A stretch of DNA of 64,000 nucleotides from Flammula alnicola (taxonomy: Eukaryota > Basidiomycota > Agaricomycetes > Agaricales > Strophariaceae). Below are positions 1 through 11,329 of the stretch, in pieces. The stretch spans positions 248,001 through 312,000 of the forward strand of contig JADNRV010000019.1 in the NCBI GenBank assembly GCA_015499995.1, written 5' to 3'. Both the position numbers and the translations under genes were made by a program. The notes under the pieces are model-generated. The model was given only the letters and a program-made list of their open reading frames with translations, was not told the DNA's origin and did not search any database. Within the stretch, counting starts at the first letter, position 1; every line of letters starts with the position of its first letter.

Positions 1-1235
1 CCTCCCTATGGAGCGTGAGCCAGAATTGACTTAGAGTAGAGCCCACACGGCGCTGTCGCGCGAGGACCTCTGGCTCAAGTTTTTGTGTGTTGGTTACCTT
101 CAGACGTGGTTGCCGGCGGACGGCGGGTATTTCGGTTGGCTCCATGACATTGATGAGGGCCAATGAAGTAAGATGACGACAATGAGACGCCGTGAGCTGG
201 TCGAGCTTTACAAACGAATACTTTACCCCGAGATGTCGCAATTGGACAGGAGGGGCGTCGGCGGTGTAGTAGTGAGGTCTGGCAGTGTCCTCGGCTAGAT
301 TAGATAGATAGATTAGATAGCATCGAGGCTGTGCACGTCCCTTTGTAGACACCTTCCGCATTCGTAGACGAACCACCTTTGCTTGCCTCTTGCCATTGCG
401 TGCGACGCGACACTGCACCGCCTGCTCGACGCGTATCCGAGTCTCTGCTATCCCGAGTTTTCAGATTGGACTGCTCCAGCGGAGCTGAATTGGAATAGAT
501 CATGTAAACCTGGAGCTTCAGGAGCGCCTCCAGGGGTCCATTCGCGCTCGATGTGAACGCTGGTGAGTTGACCAGGCGGTAAACGTGCACTCATCTTCGC
601 AAGACTTGTGAAGGTTTGTGAGTTGTGCGACTTGTCAAGGAATCCGCTATGCTCGTGGAGCGAAATTTCGCGGATACTTGGGAGGAGTTCTAGAGGGAGA
701 GCGATTCGTGAGTGAACGAGCATAACGTCCAGCTTTTGAAGGGCCGGAAGAGACTTGAGGACATCCACGAATACATTCTGCGCCCATTCTTCATCGTATT
801 TTTCAGGTGTCCAGCTAAACCATACTCGTCAGGGGCTCTTCCAATACTCTGCAACAGAATCAAGCACCTCACTGATTGCAGGCCGCGCAAAGACATTAAA
901 CCATCGGAGAGGTATTTCTTCATCTCACTTTCCGCTATCCCAACCTCGGGCCCTTCTTCGGTCTGCAGTTGGGGATGAATTCAAAGTTACCGAATCATAC
1001 CGATGTATGTAAATGATGGATTAGGTTCGTGAGGGTAGTATCTTGGTGAAAGCGATCCAAGAATAAGGTGACCAGAGATTGCAACATCTGTATGACCGTG
1101 TTGAAATTGCGCTTGTTGACGTTGAGGACGACACTGTGCAGGACGTTCGACTCGAGGAGCTGTCCTAAATGCTTGCACGTGGATTTGCACAAAAGATTTG
1201 GAACCTCCTCAATGGTATATACCAACTCGGTCACG
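1..1235 (-). pseudogene. Broken copy of an F-box-like gene, cut by the window edge
   Basis: Near-identical on the minus strand to the intact gene at 3184-5051: window positions 1-264 match about 3923-4190, and about 480-1235 match 4190-4920. The copy is broken three ways. An insert of about 215 bp (about 265-478, annotated separately) splits the coding region. About 30 bp present in the intact copy is missing near 1070, which shifts the frame. A further one-base difference near 830 puts a stop before the Trp-Phe-Ser-Trp segment. The recognisable N-terminal part (cysteine-lysine 'STCKHLGQLLESNVLHSVVL' region) is still readable. The 3' end lies outside the window. It is probably not translated into a full protein. 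Confidence 0.85.
265..478 (+). mobile_element. Short dispersed repeat, copy 1, inserted in an F-box pseudogene
   Basis: Sequence absent from the otherwise matching gene copy at 4190. It starts with a TGTAGTAGTGAGGTCTGGCAG-like end, then GGCTAGATTAGATAGATAG, and ends near AGATTGGACTGCTCC. GCGG lies on both sides of the insert but once in the empty site, so a 4-5 bp target duplication is likely. Related copies lie at about 41630, 54715 and, inverted, about 16580-16760. No terminal inverted repeat and no convincing pol III box were seen. Its class is unknown. Confidence 0.7.
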
Positions 1236-1319
1236 CAACGCCCCCTTGCACGTTGCTCAACAAATCGTGCTCCGCATTATTGCGCTCATTGAGCCTAAGT
1301 CTTCCGTGAGATAGCCGCT

Positions 1320-2190
1320 TATTGGATTAGTCGTACAGAATGCCCAATGTCTGATGTTGCACCCAGTATGCCATCCTCCCTTCTCATCACTCCCTTAATT
1401 AACACTCCCGCCTTTGATCAGAGCTAGAGGTACTGTCCTGTATGGTACGGTACACTATTGAGCTCCCGTTCCATGGGAATCTCGCTGCTGATAACAACCT
1501 TGTTGCTACAGGCCAGGGGTGGAGATCGACAATCATGCTCGAGGCGAAGGGGGTAGTGAGTTAGAGGTATGTCAATTCTCAGCCTAAGTGCATCGGATAT
1601 CACTAAATGTGTCACGTCTTAGTTGGCATACAATGTCGCAGCCTTTTTGAGCAAGTTGCGAGACTGGAGGGGTCTGGTTTCTGGTGATCCTATGATTGGT
1701 CGTATGATGTGTATGTAGTGTAGTAGATTGACAATATATTATCATTTGCCATCACATATTTTTTGTTCGCTTAAGCCTCGCCTTTCAGAATACTTTTGCA
1801 ATGCTTTTCCCAGCTTGGAAAGTCCAAATCACTTTTACAAGCGATGCACCGCTTTGAAGGCGAAGTCCTTAGGCTTTCAAAGTGGCAACCTCTTTTCAGC
1901 TTTTGTCTCTTTTGCCGGTTTCAAAAGCTGAAAAAGGGGCAAAAAGCGGATTTGTGATTTTACTGATGTTACCAGCGAACGTCACCAGTGTAGATGTACT
2001 AATACTCTGCCAAGCTTCTCATTGAGTTGTAAATTTGGAAATATTTTTAACAGCTTTGCCGTCTGATATACTCCTCTATATGATATGAATACTGATCAGT
2101 GTTTACTTTAATGAAAGGGGTCGCATTGCCGGTCCTGACCGGCCCTACATGACTTATTTTAAAATAAGTCTGGTCTCACATGCGAAACTT
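1320..2190. other. Gene-poor AT-rich spacer with hairpins
   Basis: No coding potential recognised. It contains the strong inverted repeat at 1893-1934 (listed separately) and, just upstream, an imperfect one around 1845-1890 (CCGCTTTGAAGG against CTTTCAAAGTGG). Confidence 0.5.
1893..1934. repeat. Perfect 13-bp inverted repeat (hairpin)
   Basis: TTTTCAGCTTTTG at 1893-1905 is exactly complementary to CAAAAGCTGAAAA at 1922-1934, with a 16-nt loop. It is a potential stem-loop in a spacer; no adjoining gene explains it. Confidence 0.75.
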
Positions 2191-2192
2191 AG

Positions 2193-2199
2193 TATAAAA
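2193..2199 (+). promoter_or_regulatory. TATA box of the secreted Kre9/Knh1-like gene
   Basis: TATAAAA lies 79-85 nt upstream of the ATG at 2278, in a GC-richer leader. This is the clearest core promoter in the window. Confidence 0.6.
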
Positions 2200-2277
2200 G
2201 GCGGGGCTCTTCAAAGGTATGGCTTGACGCTCTGAAGTGGTCATACATACCACAAAATCTACTCAGCTCTTTCTGTT

Positions 2278-2978
2278 ATGAAAAGCTTTACTTATCTTGC
2301 TGTTGCTTTCCTCTCTGCGGGTAGCGCTCTCGCCCAGCCGTTGATTATCAACACCCCGTAGGCTCTTTCTGGCCTTGTAACTCGAGACAAATGACTCATT
2401 TATCCCGTTCAATAACAGAGTCTCTGTAGTGTCTGGGAAACCCACCGTCATTACTTGGAGTGGCGGATTTCGTGAGTTAACCGTTGCTCAACTCCATTTC
2501 CCGGTAGGCTGATTATCCGCGTGTTTCGGGATAGCGCCTTACGTTTTGGTGCGCAACATCTCTCATACTACGCCAAAGTATTGCTTCTTAAATAATTGAC
2601 CATCCACGTTGCATGCATTTCTAGGCGTACGTACGAGTAATTTGTATAAGAGCAATTGGGAGTACTGATCGATATTTGGCACTCGCCGGTTTTAGAATTG
2701 TGCCTGGCAATAATCCCGCTGGCCCACCGATAGTTTCCTTGGGGGAGCAAACAGTAACATCCGCAATATGGATTACAGATGTTGCAGCCGGTAAGAATAT
2801 CAATCGCTTTTGTAGAATGAGATGATCTAAATGAAGGAATTAAAATTTAGGCAATGTCATCGATTTCAAAATAAGGGATAGTACTGGAGCCGTCGCCCAG
2901 TCTGCCCCTGTGGTCGTTCAGGGTAAGTCGTGAGTCAAATTTCTTGGCTTGAAAGCTGATTTCTATTCTATAGCATGA
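2278..2978 (+). CDS. Small secreted Kre9/Knh1-like (Ser-Thr-rich GPI-type) family protein
   Basis: The ATG at 2278 opens a signal peptide (MKSFTYLAVAFLSAGSALA) followed by a mature start QPLIINTP. This is the short beta-sandwich family abundant in Agaricomycetes, with the pattern 'intoTPxSVVxGxPTxITWSGGxPPYxL...PGxNP...SLGEQTVTS..WxxDVAAGxxxxFxxRDSTGAxAxSAPVxVQ'. My splicing gives exons 2278-2357, 2419-2471, 2535-2577, 2696-2790, 2851-2922 and 2974-2978. The reading frame is continuous (about 115 aa) and ends in TGA at 2976. The end of exon 3 is the weak point, because the family would predict a direct join of 'PPYVL' to 'IVPGNN'. The protein is probably extracellular or wall-associated; its function is un-named. 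A TATA box precedes it. Confidence 0.75.
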
Positions 2979-3183
2979 GGCGAATCGCTCCCAGTTCTTC
3001 GTAGTCCAGAGTATAGTCCTGATCGATCAGGCTGGACAGCAAATTTTGAATGGACGACAGTCAATGATTGATGTAAAGTGGTATATAAGTCACCCGAAAA
3101 TCATTCCAATATAAAGATGTTCAAGAGTTTAACGTTGTCTCGTCCCTCCGCCTCCGCCTCCGCCCATCCAGCAGTATTTAGGT

Positions 3184-5051
3184 TTACTGCGTGTCTCCTT
3201 CGTCACCCATCTCTTCAGGCCGTGGATCGACAATCTCCTGGTAGCACCACTGAGTAGTGTCCCCTTCCCTTTGGGAAACAAGTTTAGGCTCATAGTTTCT
3301 CGTCCAAATCGTAATAATGGGTAGCTTGGCATATGAGGCCGGTCCCCTGAACGCGACGATGTTCCTAGTGATCCGGCGTCTGGTTGAAATTAAATGATTC
3401 ACAGACATTGTTGGACCCCGATACTGTCGATTGGATTCCTTGTCTGAAGGTGAAATGTTAAGAGTAGTCAGGAGAGGAAGAGTCGACACCGCGGTCGCAA
3501 TGAGAACTTTCTATATATGACCCAAGGTGAGTACGGCCTCCTTGTTGCTACGACAAAAACTCACTATCGAATTATTTGAAGCCAGTGTTACATCCCCTCG
3601 GGCGTCCAAAGAGGTCTCCAATCCGTCAGATAGAACACATACGCTGAGGATTCGCAGTCGTTTGCAGTTCGAAATGCTGGTGCTGTTATGTTCACCAAAA
3701 CACCAAAGGCCCTCATATGAGGCGTAGATGTGCAACTCCTCCAGCGAATCTACGTGGTTGGCCAATGGATCCCTAAAAAATTGATTCGCAGCCTCATCGG
3801 ACTCGACGGCGTTCCTGAATTTGGCGGTGACAATGTCCAGCACTTTTATTCCCGAGTAGAAAGTGAGGTACTCAATGAAGCCGGGGACAACGTCATCGAG
3901 TCTTATGGATTCCAGATGTATGCCCTCCCTATGGAGCGCGAGCCAGAATTGACTTAGAGTAGAGCCCACACGGCGCTGTCGCGCGAGGACCTCTGGCTCA
4001 AGTTTGTGTGGGTTGAGTGCCTTCAGATGTGGTTGCCGGCGGACGACGGGTATCTCGGTTGGCTCCATGACATTGATGAGGGCCAATGAAGTAAGATGAC
4101 GAAAATGAGGCGCCGTGAGCTGGTCGAGCTTTACAAACGAATACTTTACCCCGAGATGCCGCAGTTGGACAGGAGGGGCGTCGGCGGAGCAGAATTGGAA
4201 TAGATCATGTAAACCTGGAGCTTCAGGAGCACCTCCAGGGGTCCATTCGCGCTCGATGTGAACGCCGGTCAGTTGGCCAGGCGGTAAACGTGCAATCATC
4301 TTCGCAAGACTTGTGAAGGTTTGTGAGTTGTGCGACTTGTCAAGTAATCCACTATGCTCCTGGAGCGAAATTTCGCGAATATTTGGCAGGAGTTCTAGAG
4401 GGAGAGCGATTCGTGAGTGAACGAGCATAACATCCAGCTTTTGAAGGGCCGGAAGAGACTCGAGGACATCCACGACAACATTCTGCGCCCACTCTTCATC
4501 GTATTTTTCAGGTTTCCAGCTAAACCACACGTAGTCAGGGACTCTGCCAAGTACTCTGCAACAGAATCAAGCACCTCACTGACTGCAAGCCGCGCAAAGA
4601 CATTAAACAATCTGAGAGATATTTCTTCATCTCTCTTTCCGCTATGCCAATCTCGGGCCCGTCTTCGCTTCTGCGGTTGGGAATGAATTCATTACTGATG
4701 TATGCAAATGATGGATTAGATTCGTGAGGGTCATATCTTGGTGAAAGCGATCCAAGAATAAGGTGTCGCACTGCACGAGATGCGGCTCCATCAGCGACCA
4801 TGGATTGCAACATGGGTATGACCGTGTTGAAATTGCGCTTGTTGACGTTGAGGACGACAGTGTGAAGGACGTTCGACTCGAGGAGCAGTCCTAAACGCTT
4901 GCATGTGGAACGGAGGTTCTTGAGGTCCTTTCTGGCCAACTATACGACATCAGCGTGCCGACATACGGTTTCAACAAGGATGTCCACTTACATTCTGGGC
5001 CACTACATGCACCAGCTCTGGGGCAAGAGACAATAGGGGCACCGTATGCAT
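3184..5051 (-). CDS. F-box-like / leucine-rich protein
   Basis: The ATG at 5051 starts MHTVPLLSLAPELVHVVAQN. A 52-nt intron (4940-4991) joins this to LARKDLKNLRSTCKRLG, giving an F-box-like N-terminus ('LxPELxxxVAxxLxxxDLxxLRxTCKRL'). A second intron (4556-4601) joins to the long leucine-rich exon that runs to about 3522. That exon carries repeated LxxLxxL segments typical of substrate-binding halves. A stop falls at 3511, but a 78-nt intron (3444-3521) joins in frame to a last exon ending at 3184, for about 563 aa; without it the protein is 480 aa. F-box proteins usually bind Skp1 in SCF ubiquitin ligases; the target is unknown. A decayed duplicate occupies 1-1235. Confidence 0.72.
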
Positions 5052-5059
5052 TTACAAAA

Positions 5060-5533
5060 CTAGAGTGAAGGCCTTAACCAGAGTTCAGTACTCAATATCC
5101 AAGCGACGACATTGCTGCTCGCTCTCTGTAGACTGTAGTTAGGACAGACGAGGCCGAAGACAACAAGGCTGAGATAAAGCGGAGCATGAAGTTACATATC
5201 TGCCATTGGCTCGGGCTTCTGACATTTCGATTTTTCCACCCGCGTTTTTCAAATTTCTCAAATTGTTAGTAGATCTACATGCATGTAAGATTGTGGGTAT
5301 AGCGGGAGTTCTGGATTTTTGAGCTTGATAGAACAGTCGATTTTTACCTCCTAAAATATTTTGGAATCATTCTGCACTTGTTCCGACAATGTGAGTACTC
5401 AGTGAGGTTAAGGTCAGCCAATCCATTTCCTCCTATTGTTCTGCGGAGTCTCACATTCGCGACGATCTTTGTTTTCGACCACGACGGCCACGACGAAATC
5501 AAGAACGACATCTACGCCGACTCCGACTCCAGC
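5060..5533. other. Intergenic spacer between divergent genes
   Basis: Lies between the minus-strand F-box-like gene and the plus-strand farnesyltransferase gene. It should hold both promoters. No convincing TATA box and no other gene were recognised. The open frame from about 5378 into the next gene has no in-frame ATG before 5534. Confidence 0.4.
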
Positions 5534-7414
5534 ATGGCACCTAATCCTACGCCTACCGATGGATTCCCCACTCCGACTTCACGATCTCAGGCAGAGACAG
5601 AAGCGGTCTTGCTCAAACATATCCCTGACACCGACGCGCCTGCGCCAAGCTTGCAGAAGAACGCACACATGCAGTTCCTAGTGCGGAATCTCGTGCAGGG
5701 ATTCCCGACGCGATACATCAGCCAGGACGCGAGCCAGCCTTGGCTGTTGTTTTGGACCGTACAGGCGTTCAGCGTGTTGCAGGTTGGGTTGGATCCGGGG
5801 AATAAGCAGAGGTGTGTTGACTCGCAGTTGATTTGCGAGACTGATTGAATGCGTCGTCCTTAGATGTATCGATAAGATCATGACATGGCAGCACCCCGAA
5901 GGCGGATTCGGAGGTGGGCCTGGACAGGCTGCGCATCTCCTCCCGACGTATGCATCCGTGTGCGCGTTAGCGATCGTTGGCCGTCCTGGACCGAATGGAG
6001 GATGGGATCAGGTAGATCGGTAAGAGGTTTATATATTGCTATCTGAACAGCGCGACTGACGAGGAACACAGAGAGAAGATGTACAAGTTCTTTCTCTCGT
6101 TGAAGCAAAAGGACGGCTCTTTCCTAGTGGCACATCATTCAGAAGTCGATGTTCGGTAGGTCTCTAAATTACTATTTGCAACGCTCTAATACAACAGCAT
6201 GCAGCGGGATATATTGCCTCCTAACAGTCGCCACCCTGCTCGACATACTCACCCCGGAGCTCGTTCAAGGCACAGCATCCTTTATCGCGTCATGCCAGAC
6301 CTACGAAGGTGGCTTCGCTTCCGCATCTCACCCATCCACCTCCCTATCTGGCTCTCTCCTGCCACCACCTGCACCGCGGCCTCCGCTCGGCGAAGCACAC
6401 GGCGGGTACACATTCTGCGCGCTGGCGTCTTGGGTCCTCCTGCGGCCCTACCTCGCGTCGGCGTCACAGAAGGAAGACGCGCCGACGCCGACGATCGACG
6501 TCAAGAACCTCCTGCGCTGGCTGGTGAATATGCAAGGCATCGAGATCGAGCTGGGCGGGTTCAAGGGGCGGACGAACAAGCTTGTGGATGGGTGCTATTC
6601 GTGGTGGTGCGGTGGGGCATTTGCACTGCTCGAGGCGCTCGGGGTGGGTGGGATACAGAACGCGGATTCGGATGAGGTGCCCATTGATTCGGGGACGGGG
6701 CCGGCTGTCTGGGATGATGTTGACGGTGAGCGGTCACCACCCCCTGCCTTCGAATGGCGGACGGATGCTGATTTGTGTGTTTGTAGATGGGCTTTATAAC
6801 CGACAGGCGTTGCAGGAGTACATTCTTTATGCGGACAGCACCCTGCCGGCGGTCTGCGCGATAAGCCACCCAAGTCAGTCGTCCGTCCCTTGCCTGCCAT
6901 TTGCTAGCCGTGCTAAGTTTCGTTTCGTCTTACAGGAATGCGGACGCTTACCATACGCTTTACTGTCTCTCGGGTTTGTCGTCCGCTCAGCATCACGTCT
7001 TCCCTTCTTTGGTGAGGAGACAACAGCTCGTCGAGGCTTGGGACTCTGCAGGTCAGTGTTTCTCAAATTATCCCAACTCTTGATCATTTCCCTGACTCAA
7101 ATGGCACAGATACACCACAAGAAGACCTTCGAAAGCGGCTTTTCACAGAGCTCCTATCGTGGACAGAGGAAGAGGGGGTTCACATGTTGTCGGAGAGCAG
7201 ACGAACCGCTTGGTGAGTTATTATTCGCATTCTGTCCTTGGATTACATCCTCTTACTTACTTCTGGTTATGACTCCCCTTCTTCGATTTCGATATAGAAT
7301 GCAACACACCCACTTACGAATCTGACGATTACACACACGGAAGCGATTGCGGCTCACTTTTACAATCAAAGAGTACCGCCTAGGCCACGATTGCGTAGTG
7401 CACCTACGGCCTGA
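5534..7414 (+). CDS. RAM1: Protein farnesyltransferase beta subunit
   Basis: Catalytic beta subunit of farnesyltransferase, which attaches farnesyl to CaaX proteins such as Ras and a-factor-type pheromones. The start MAPNPTPTDGFPTPTS matches the family's N-terminus. Exons by splice signals: 5534-5811, 5864-6019, 6072-6155, 6205-6725, 6787-6873, 6936-7051, 7110-7212 and 7298-7414. Family landmarks are the repeats around WQHPEGGFGGGPGQ, LKQKDGSF and AHGGYTFCALAS, the zinc-site segment NKLVDGCYSWWCGG, and near the C-terminus EQTNRLNATHPL followed by THTEAIAAHFY, which supplies the third zinc ligand. Two frame breaks, near 6831 (YILYA to GQHPAGGLRDKPPK) and near 7175 (EEEG to SHVVGEQTNR), would each be repaired by one extra G in a G run. 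With those allowed the gene is complete. Confidence 0.92.
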
Positions 7415-7765
7415 AGGGTGTGTGTTTTCTGATGGAGGGGCCTGATGTTTTAATCAATTTAAATAATTCTGACTGGATAACAACTTGTACTATGTTCTTA
7501 GCATGGAAGATGTGCCTCTTTATTTAAGGCAGTATATTTCTACGCAACTCTAGTGCGAACTCTAGTCGCGGAATCTTTGACCGGGCCCAATAAGATAAGA
7601 TGTGTTAGATAAGAATCAAATCTGGTCGATAAACACGAAGTACACAAAGCTTCCATTCATTAACATTCATCGTCCACCAGAGACTCCCACCTTTCTCCAA
7701 CGTACACGAAACCACCTCTGAGTTCAAGCGAAATTCGAAGGACCGATCTACAGCCTAGTCGAAGT
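7415..7765. other. Intergenic, no gene seen
   Basis: 3' flank of the farnesyltransferase gene. AT-rich; no ORF or repeat of note. Confidence 0.4.
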
Positions 7766-7769
7766 CTGA

Positions 7770-8720
7770 CCCGAGCGTGGTCCAGGGCTCACGCCCGAAC
7801 TCGTTCGGCCCATTCTCGAGTATCTGGAGACGGACAGAGCAGCATCAAGTATGCGCTGTTTCATTGGCATCGAAGGTATTCCGCCTTGAAGGACAGTGTC
7901 TTCTATTCGAGAGGATAACTGGCTTGGGAAAACAATGCAAAAATTCCTTTCTCAACGCAACCATCGAATCGCAGCGCCTCGCATTGCTTGTCAGAACATA
8001 CGTCTAGGTGAACCTCCCAGAGGGAAGCGGGATGGGATCTGACTCGCTCCGGCCTTCGAGCCATGAAAAATCTCCATCACCTCAAGTTCTGGAGGTACTT
8101 GAGTCGCCCTGGAGCGGGGCTGTTGCTCGGATGCACATTTCAACTGGATCGTCTAAATTAGGGCTGCGATTATGACTTGCGGGAGCTGTTGAACAGTTTT
8201 CTTCCCTCCCAACTCAATCTCAAAGAGCTGCGAGTTTTATGGATGGGACACATTCTTCCAACAATCCGCCTCGAGTTAATTCATCTCAATGCAATCATTG
8301 GGCAATAGAAGCGCTACTTCCTGGATGAAAAATCAGGGCTCTTGGATGGATCCCTCCTCTTGACGAATGGGTAACTCTGATTAATCATCTGTCAACTGCC
8401 TTCGAGCCCTTTCGTACTGAGGATACTTCGAGCGTCCCCACCTCAGTCTTATTCTTGACCATCTCAAATCTCTTGAAGTACTGGAAATAACATGCCGTAG
8501 ATATGAGGAACGCACTTCCGGTAGATTAGCATATCTCTAACTCCAACTAATGCTCTAGATTTGAAGGAACTGTTACTTCTTGACCAAATACCCAATTTGT
8601 GGTGTCTCATTTTGTCATTTCGATGGGGATCTAGCCAGCTTTACGGTTTTCCTCTTAAGGATCATGCACGACCATTGCTAGAAGATGCAGTGGAGAATAC
8701 TGATAACGCAATATAGGTAA
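7770..8720 (+). pseudogene. Decayed F-box-like gene
   Basis: Fragments in several frames read like the family of the gene at 13478-14796. First comes 'LTPELVRPILEYLETDRAASKYALFH' (about 7785-7860). Then comes an LRAMKNLHHLKFW segment (about 8050-8090), a GCTFQLDRL segment, and a run like 'ELLNSFLPSQLNLKELRVL' (about 8180-8250). In-frame stops separate them, for example after DRLN near 8158 and after NAIIGQ near 8308. No consistent splicing restores it. It is a relic, and further evidence of F-box turnover here. Confidence 0.65.
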
Positions 8721-8724
8721 CTCC

Positions 8725-9060
8725 TAGTTTTGTATCTTTCTCTATGTTCCTCGACAAATCCTCAGACACTAGTTGTTGCTCAGGCTTCCCACTGATATAT
8801 TTTTAAACCCATACGTAGTCCTAAATTTAGACAGTTGATTAGCATACCTTTTTCAGTTTCCATCGGCGTAGTTCTAGGTGCTAACATAAGTGCAAAAGTC
8901 TAGGAGAAACGCATTTATGTCGAATTTTACTCTGGACGCTCGAGAGGGAGGGCCCAGGTTCGAACCCGAACGAGTCCCAGTTTAAATCGCGCCGATATCG
9001 CGTGCCGCAGGAAATCTCCAGAAATAGTGGCTAAGAATAGATGGCCGAGGGAATTGAAAC
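8725..9060. other. Intergenic, no gene seen
   Basis: Contains a GGTTCGAACCC box at about 8960 but no tRNA fold around it. Confidence 0.4.
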
Positions 9061-9099
9061 ACAAACGTGGTCCTGTGTGACGAAGTGCGTCGTGTGTTA

Positions 9100-9842
9100 G
9101 CCGTTGTCGTTATTCTCTTCTTGTCCTTTTATTGTATCTCCCCGCACCGTCCTCCGCAAAATCTCGTCTTCTGGCTCAGGAGCAAACTCAAGGCTATCAT
9201 GTCACAATCAGCCAGGCATCCTCGAGCTCTAGCTTCGCCCCATACCATTGACCGCACCGGCGGGGGGCATCACCATTACCAAGCCCCAGCAGACCGCTAC
9301 ATCATTCTTCAAAATCGCCTCGGGCGACGATATAACCTTCGCATGGAACTTCACCAATATCCTAGCCACCCCGACGCACCTCACCGTCTCCGCAGTATGC
9401 GATAACGGGAATACATACCCCGTGGGACCGACGGATGGCATCATACCTGGCACCGCAACGCAGGTCGTCTGGGATGTCTACTCATACCAGGTCAACAACC
9501 CCGGGAAACCACTAGCGCAGGCGACGTACACGTTGAATATCTGGGATGATAGGGGACCGGGTGCAGCCATTAAGCCTGGCTTTATGCAGGAGAACAGCGC
9601 GTTGCAGTTTGCGATGTATACACCACAGTCGTACACGCCCATCGCTTCCGGTGAGCATCGCCCATGTTTCTCCGCCCCTCGCTCGTGCTCCTGACTGTTT
9701 TTCTTGGCGTGCAGGCTGGACATGCTCTGCGTGTAGCGGTGCCATGACATTTGCTGCGCATCCGGCATTTATCAGCCTACTTGTCACATTCTTCATCATG
9801 TTCTTCTCAGGTTTCCACCTCCTTCGAAATTCGGCGAGATAA
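9100..9842 (+). CDS. DUF7137 family secreted/membrane protein
   Basis: The core from TAPAGGITITKPQQTA to SYTPIASG (about 9248-9650), joined by an intron at 9651-9714 to GWTCSACSGAMTFAAHP and a final hydrophobic helix (FISLLVTFFIMFF), is the fungal DUF7137 architecture. It has an N-terminal signal, a Ser-rich linker, a beta-rich domain with the pattern 'WNFTxxxxTPTHLTVSAVCDNGNTYPVGPTDG', and a C-terminal membrane anchor. Function is unknown. The 5' end is unresolved. A hydrophobic stretch (SLLVLLLYLPAP) and a serine run (SQASSSSSFAP) sit upstream in a frame one base away, so a base missing in the C run near 9238, or an unseen intron, is likely. The given start is approximate; from 9233 on, the call is firm. 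Confidence 0.8.
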
Positions 9843-10450
9843 AACGGAGCGATCATTCTTTCCCTTTGACGAGTGTTGGACAGTGGGCTTGCAGAATCTA
9901 GTTTCGCATGGACTTCAAGTATGACTACACAGCATCATTTACTACCGTCGTAACGGTGATATCCGGACATCATGATACACAGCTTCAGGCTATGCTGGTC
10001 CACCTTCTCGCTCTCTTTAATAACGTAGTACTCGGCGCTCGCCTTTACTCTATGGATTTATGACTTATAGACACCGTGTAGTCAGTATGGACATTTGTAG
10101 GTATTTGTAGGACCATTATCACAATTCATGAGCAGTATCCTTTGCTGCGTCTTATGTAGGTACTCGTTCATAAAATTTCCGGGCGTGCTGGTTCCATCTC
10201 CGTTTCTATATTCGACGAAATCTTAAAAATGCTCCGATAAGTGCCACCTTCATGCATGCTACCAATTGTAATCGTTTTGACAGTTTCTCATTTTTGCTCA
10301 GGTTCGGGGCATTGCTGAGTGACGTCATTCATTGTGTCCGATGTTCTAATGGCCAGAAAATCCCTGGTCACTCACTTGTACCACACACGCCGAAACCCTC
10401 CCAAAAGTACACTCCAAGTCCTTCACCTTGCTCTATCTGCGTTAATCATC
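9843..10450. other. Intergenic, no gene seen
   Basis: About 600 bp between the DUF7137 and HNH genes. No conserved ORF or repeat recognised. Confidence 0.4.
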
Positions 10451-11329
10451 ATGGCGCCTCTGTCCACATTTCCACTTCCTCTCCCAACAAATGGGCCACC
10501 CACTGGATACGGTTGGGAGGGAAGCGATCATTCGCTTTTGTCGACGACCACCGCATTCAACACTAGAATAGATCAACGAGACAAATTCCTTGGGCTGCCT
10601 CGCTGCATCATCTGTGGCATGAGAAGGGGTCTTCAGTATTGCCACATTGCCAGCAATCAGAGCCGGAAATTGTAAGTCGAAATGTCATTTAAGCCCCCTG
10701 AGCTAATGTGAGACATAGTGGCTGATCTCAGGGACCGCAAGTGGATCCCTTCGCAGGCCAAAAATTGCGTCCAACATGAACACGCAATGGCCTGCTTATG
10801 TGTATCAACCATCACCTGTCCTTTGAGAATATGATTTCTTTATACGTTTCTTCCCCGATGTGAGTTTAGTTTGTCTTTGCTTTTTGGGTCAAGTATCCAC
10901 AGGAAACAGACTCGCAAGTTCGTGTTCGTCAACTACTCTGGGAGCCTCGATCTTCAACTATTCCATGGCAAAGCTATCGCCCTTGACACCAGTGATCGAC
11001 ATGCACCCTTCCCTTCCCTATTTATCATCCATGAGATGCGCGTCCGTGGATTCCACCCCTTCAAACCCGTCGCTCCAGCGATCCCCGATGACATCCCTTG
11101 GCAAGACTGGATCTTGTCGCCCAACATATTAAAAAATGCTGCAGGTCTTTTCAATCGTGACAGGCTGCCACGCAATAGCAACAACAACATCTCTGCACAA
11201 CCGCAGCAGCCTATGACAACAAGCGTAGTTGGCGCGTCATCTGGTGGACGCACACTAGAGCCGAATGCAGATGTCATCGCTGATATCCTCGCAGCGACGC
11301 GATTTCTACCCCTTTGTCGGAGGGCCTAG
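10451..11329 (+). CDS. HNH-nuclease-type protein (Agaricomycete family), frame-broken
   Basis: The ATG at 10451 begins MAPLSTFPLPLPTNGPP. It is followed by the family core: GLPRCIICG...QYCHI, then LRDRKWIPSQAKN, then NGLLMCINHHLSFE. The Cys-Cys-His and His-His residues are those of an HNH-like zinc/metal site. The C-terminal exon (10903-11329, after a 43-nt intron) is open and carries HEMRVRGFHPF and IPWQDWILSP. A 47-nt intron lies at 10672-10718. Between about 10650 and 10850 the frame must shift four times. Each shift would be repaired by one added base in a short run, which would give a continuous core reading ...SEPEIWADLRDRK... and ...HEPRNGLLMC.... It is either a recent pseudogene or a consensus-error victim. 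Its role in these fungi is not established. Confidence 0.7.

Noticed and set aside
265..478. Repeat read as a tRNA-derived SINE
   Set aside because: A GGTTCGTCTAC segment on its minus strand faintly resembles a B-box, but it is not conserved in the other copies and no A-box fits.
3148..3168. CCTCCG repeat as a regulatory element
   Set aside because: A short simple-sequence run; nothing supports function.
8935..8990. tRNA-like GGTTCGAACCC box
   Set aside because: No pairing T-stem or acceptor stem around it, and no A-box upstream at a proper distance.
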